Positions 47,782-49,636 of a DNA stretch of 49,636 nucleotides are shown in pieces. The DNA lies in NCBI GenBank assembly GCA_021799595.1, contig JAJZAF010000005.1, positions 1 to 49,636 of the forward strand. The letters are read 5' to 3'. The notes beneath the pieces are model-generated. The model saw nothing but the letters and a program-made list of their open reading frames with translations. It was not told the origin of the DNA and searched no databases. The stretch comes from a bacterium. GTDB taxonomy: Bacteria; Patescibacteriota; Saccharimonadia; Saccharimonadales; UBA4665. The position numbers and the translations under genes were made by a program. Position 1 is the first letter of the stretch, and every line of letters begins with the position of its first letter.

Positions 47782-49389
47782 ATGAGCGAAGATGCCCGAT
47801 ATGATGAAGAGCGTGCGACAGAACGGCGTGCTGAAGTTTTAAAACTAGATTACGTTGATACTTCTCAAATAACCAACAAGCAGCTTCATAAAGATTTACT
47901 GAGTGTACCTGAACTTTATAGTCTGCACGTCATACCATTGCAGCTGGTAGACGTCAATTTGCTGTTTGGGGTAACTAATAATACCTCTCAAAAGACTATG
48001 CACGACTTGGTGCAGCGCTTTGCAGATAATAGGGTCAGCTTTGCCCTTATTTCTGACGCCGGTTTTCGAGAATACATGCATTTGTATGATCCGCCAAAGC
48101 AGGTTGTCTACCAGAATATTGCAATAAACCAGGCAGGTCGGCCTGAGCAAGTCAGTCGAGTCTCGGCCATGCTGGGAGAAGTACGAGCTGACGACATGTT
48201 AGCCTATCTCGTGACGCAGGCTCACCAGCTTAATGCCTCAGATATTCATGTTGAAACCCAACCTAACGACGTTCGTGTTCGTATCAGGATCGATGGCGTA
48301 CTGCACACCGTGGCGCGCTTACAGATGGATAAATACAGAGTCCTTATTTCTGCCATAGCCAGTGCGGGGAATGTGTCGACCTCATCAGACGAAGCGCAGC
48401 AGGGACATATTGCCGAAAAGGTGACCATGGCTGACGGCAGGGTTGTAGATGTCAATGTCCGCTTGGAAACAGTGCCAACCATTAATGGCATGGACGTAGT
48501 GATGCGTCTTTTTAATATGGAAGCATCAATGTATACACTTGATCGGCTTGGGCTTTCTGAAGCTGAACGTAAGGTTGTTGATGAAATTATTGCGAAACCT
48601 AGTGGCCTTGTGATGGTAGTCGGTCCGACAGGATCTGGCAAAACCACGACGCTGTATTCTATGTTGAGTAGCCTTAATAACGAAGATCGAAAAATTATTA
48701 CCATTGAGGACCCGGTAGAGTACCAGTTTCCTGGTATTACCCAAATATCTGTGCGCTCCAGTGAGGGAGGCAATGATGACAGTTTTGCGGATAAACTGCG
48801 GGCATTGCTCAGGCTTGACCCAGACATAGTCATGATTGGTGAGATACGGGACATGGACACGGCCAAAACGGCCCTACAGGCTTCACTCACTGGGCACCTA
48901 GTGCTCGCTACTTTCCATGCCAGCTCAGCCGCTGCTGCTTTAACTCGGCTCAGTGATATCATCGGGCAAAATCCGCTCTTTGTCTCGGCCATTCGTTTGG
49001 TTATGGCTCAGCGTCTGGTACGACGCCTTGATGACCAAACCAAGCAGCCTTATGCACCGAGTGAAGGTGAATGGCAGCAGATTAATCACGTACTTTCAAC
49101 TCTACCAGCGAATATTCCCCGACCAAATTTAGAAAGCCTGCAGCTGTATAAGCCGGGTAAGTCTGATGAGAATCCCTTCGGATATAAAGGTCAGGTGGCT
49201 ATCCGTGAGCAGTTTACAATGAGCGAACAGTTACGGAACCTATTGGAGAATCCAAAGTCTCACTTATCTACAGTTACCATTGAGGCTGCCGCGGCTGCTT
49301 CTGGAATGCGGACCATTGCCCAAGATGGTATGCTGAAAGTCGTTGCCGGTGAGACCACTCTGCAAGAATTCTTCAGGGTAGTCGGGTAA
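47782..49389 (+). CDS. GspE/PilB-family type IV pilus or type II secretion ATPase
   Basis: A 535-residue hexameric secretion ATPase that powers pilus assembly at the cytoplasmic membrane. An N-terminal MshEN-like domain is followed by ASDIHVETQPNDVRVRIRIDG (core SDIHVE, the Asp box region), Walker A GPTGSGKT at 281-288, EDPVEYQFPGITQ, Walker B LRLDPDIVMIGEIRD and the His box GHLVLATFHASSA. The zinc-binding tetracysteine of typical PilB/GspE is absent: the segments corresponding to C-x2-C read RRLDDQTKQP and KPGKSDENPFGYKG. It should be the first gene of a pilus operon, but no intact pilus gene follows within the window. Confidence 0.93.
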   Translation: MSEDARYDEERATERRAEVLKLDYVDTSQITNKQLHKDLLSVPELYSLHVIPLQLVDVNLLFGVTNNTSQKTMHDLVQRFADNRVSFALISDAGFREYMHLYDPPKQVVYQNIAINQAGRPEQVSRVSAMLGEVRADDMLAYLVTQAHQLNASDIHVETQPNDVRVRIRIDGVLHTVARLQMDKYRVLISAIASAGNVSTSSDEAQQGHIAEKVTMADGRVVDVNVRLETVPTINGMDVVMRLFNMEASMYTLDRLGLSEAERKVVDEIIAKPSGLVMVVGPTGSGKTTTLYSMLSSLNNEDRKIITIEDPVEYQFPGITQISVRSSEGGNDDSFADKLRALLRLDPDIVMIGEIRDMDTAKTALQASLTGHLVLATFHASSAAAALTRLSDIIGQNPLFVSAIRLVMAQRLVRRLDDQTKQPYAPSEGEWQQINHVLSTLPANIPRPNLESLQLYKPGKSDENPFGYKGQVAIREQFTMSEQLRNLLENPKSHLSTVTIEAAAAASGMRTIAQDGMLKVVAGETTLQEFFRVVG

Positions 49390-49540
49390 AATATGAATTG
49401 GAATTATCTCTATATCGATAAAAAAGAAGACCAAACAACTGGCTGTACTCAATACTGGCTGAGTGATCATTGTTCTTGTTGCCATTATTAACTTGCTGGT
49501 CCATGTGTAAGCAACTCAACTGTTCATTATGTGTTAAACC
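49390..49540 (+). other. Degraded or very short coding remnant after the PilB gene
   Basis: A 32-codon ORF (49393-49491) directly follows the ATPase stop. In another frame the same stretch reads KTKQLAVLNTG, a stop, then VIIVLVAIINLLVHV, which looks like the N-terminal membrane segment of a small protein broken by one stop. It may be a pilus-operon gene disrupted near a mobile element. Nothing else is seen up to the right-edge repeats. Confidence 0.3.
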
Positions 49541-49544
49541 AAAA

Positions 49545-49579
49545 TAGAAATGTCCGGTTTTAGCAATTTAGAAATGTCC
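49545..49579. mobile_element. Probable insertion-sequence terminus (direct repeats TAGAAATGTCC)
   Basis: The 11-mer TAGAAATGTCC occurs at 49545-49555 and again at 49569-49579, 24 bp apart. Multiple short GAAATGTCC repeats are, as I recall, typical of the ends of some IS families with rve-type transposases. The putative element would continue beyond the window, so no transposase is visible here. Confidence 0.4.
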
Positions 49580-49636
49580 TACTTTAGGTAATCCTTTTTG
49601 AAGGCGGTTTCTGGTTAGGTTTGTTAGTAATGTTGT

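Noticed and set aside
48246-48992. 248-codon minus-strand ORF inside the GspE/PilB gene
   Set aside because: Antisense shadow of conserved Walker A and B coding sequence, with Ser/Arg-rich composition typical of such shadows.
49393-49491. 32-codon ORF after the PilB gene as a genuine pilin-like gene
   Set aside because: No hydrophobic helix or prepilin site in that frame; the hydrophobic stretch is in another frame and broken by a stop.
1-49636. CRISPR arrays, rRNA genes and prophage modules
   Set aside because: No regularly spaced repeats, no rRNA-like sequence and no phage structural or integrase genes were seen.

Overview
The window looks like a chromosomal segment of a Candidatus Saccharibacteria (TM7) or closely related Patescibacteria/CPR genome. 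The evidence is a dense set of housekeeping genes with short spacers, a PheS with a four-cysteine insert, small uncharacterised genes embedded in the pheS-pheT and gatCAB operons, GatCAB alongside a tRNA-Gln gene, and an IMP dehydrogenase without CBS domains. UGA is clearly a stop codon (pheS, pheT, gatB), so the UGA=Gly code of Absconditabacteria/Gracilibacteria does not apply. The lineage is inferred; no marker-gene search was possible.

Layout. 1-2 kb: HIT protein and histidine phosphatase (divergent), a cupin protein, tRNA-Gln(CUG). 2.1-3.4 kb: a SAM-clan riboswitch and metK. 3.4-10.5 kb: rarA, an orphan gene, a promoter/terminator-bounded small RNA, a DUF5996-like gene, a CNNM/CBS membrane protein, an alpha/beta hydrolase, an L,D-transpeptidase, a small membrane protein and rmuC. 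10.5-12.3 kb: leuA preceded by a complete leucine attenuator (leucine-rich leader peptide, antiterminator, intrinsic terminator). 12.3-18.5 kb: a GH63-like glycosidase, yajQ, and the operon pheS-DUF5674-unknown-pheT. 18.6-24.4 kb: guaB, an FKBP isomerase, a structured leader with a glutaredoxin-trxB pair, a flavin oxidoreductase, a glycerophosphodiesterase, ppa and a NUDIX gene. 24.5-31.3 kb: sugar-phosphate genes gap, rpiB, rpe, split transketolase, then a decayed transposase, then fba and a PfkB-family kinase. 31.4-36.3 kb: an unknown 413-residue protein, a LOG-family protein, uvrB and an alpha/beta hydrolase. 36.3-39.9 kb: gatC-gatA-unknown-gatB. 39.9-47.7 kb: DUF1697, an HD-like protein, galU, two small envelope proteins, dnaE, a membrane protein and a SpoU methyltransferase. 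47.8-49.6 kb: a GspE/PilB ATPase, then probable mobile-element sequence at the right edge.

How the genes work together. The gap/rpiB/rpe/tkt/fba/kinase block carries carbon between pentose phosphates and triose phosphates, with ppa nearby. GatCAB plus tRNA-Gln points to indirect Gln-tRNA formation. UvrB, RarA, DnaE and RmuC are replication and repair functions. GspE/PilB suggests type IV pili, which this lineage is thought to use for contact with host cells.

The most notable signal is regulatory. Many first-in-transcript genes have a good -10 box (TATAAT, TACAAT, TATACT or TACTAT, often extended TGnTACAAT) whose last base lies only 6-8 nt before the start codon. This predicts leaderless mRNAs. 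Genes inside operons, and a few highly expressed ones (ppa, gap, glutaredoxin), carry Shine-Dalgarno sequences instead. Three longer leaders appear to be RNA switches: the metK riboswitch, the leuA attenuator and the glutaredoxin/trxB leader.
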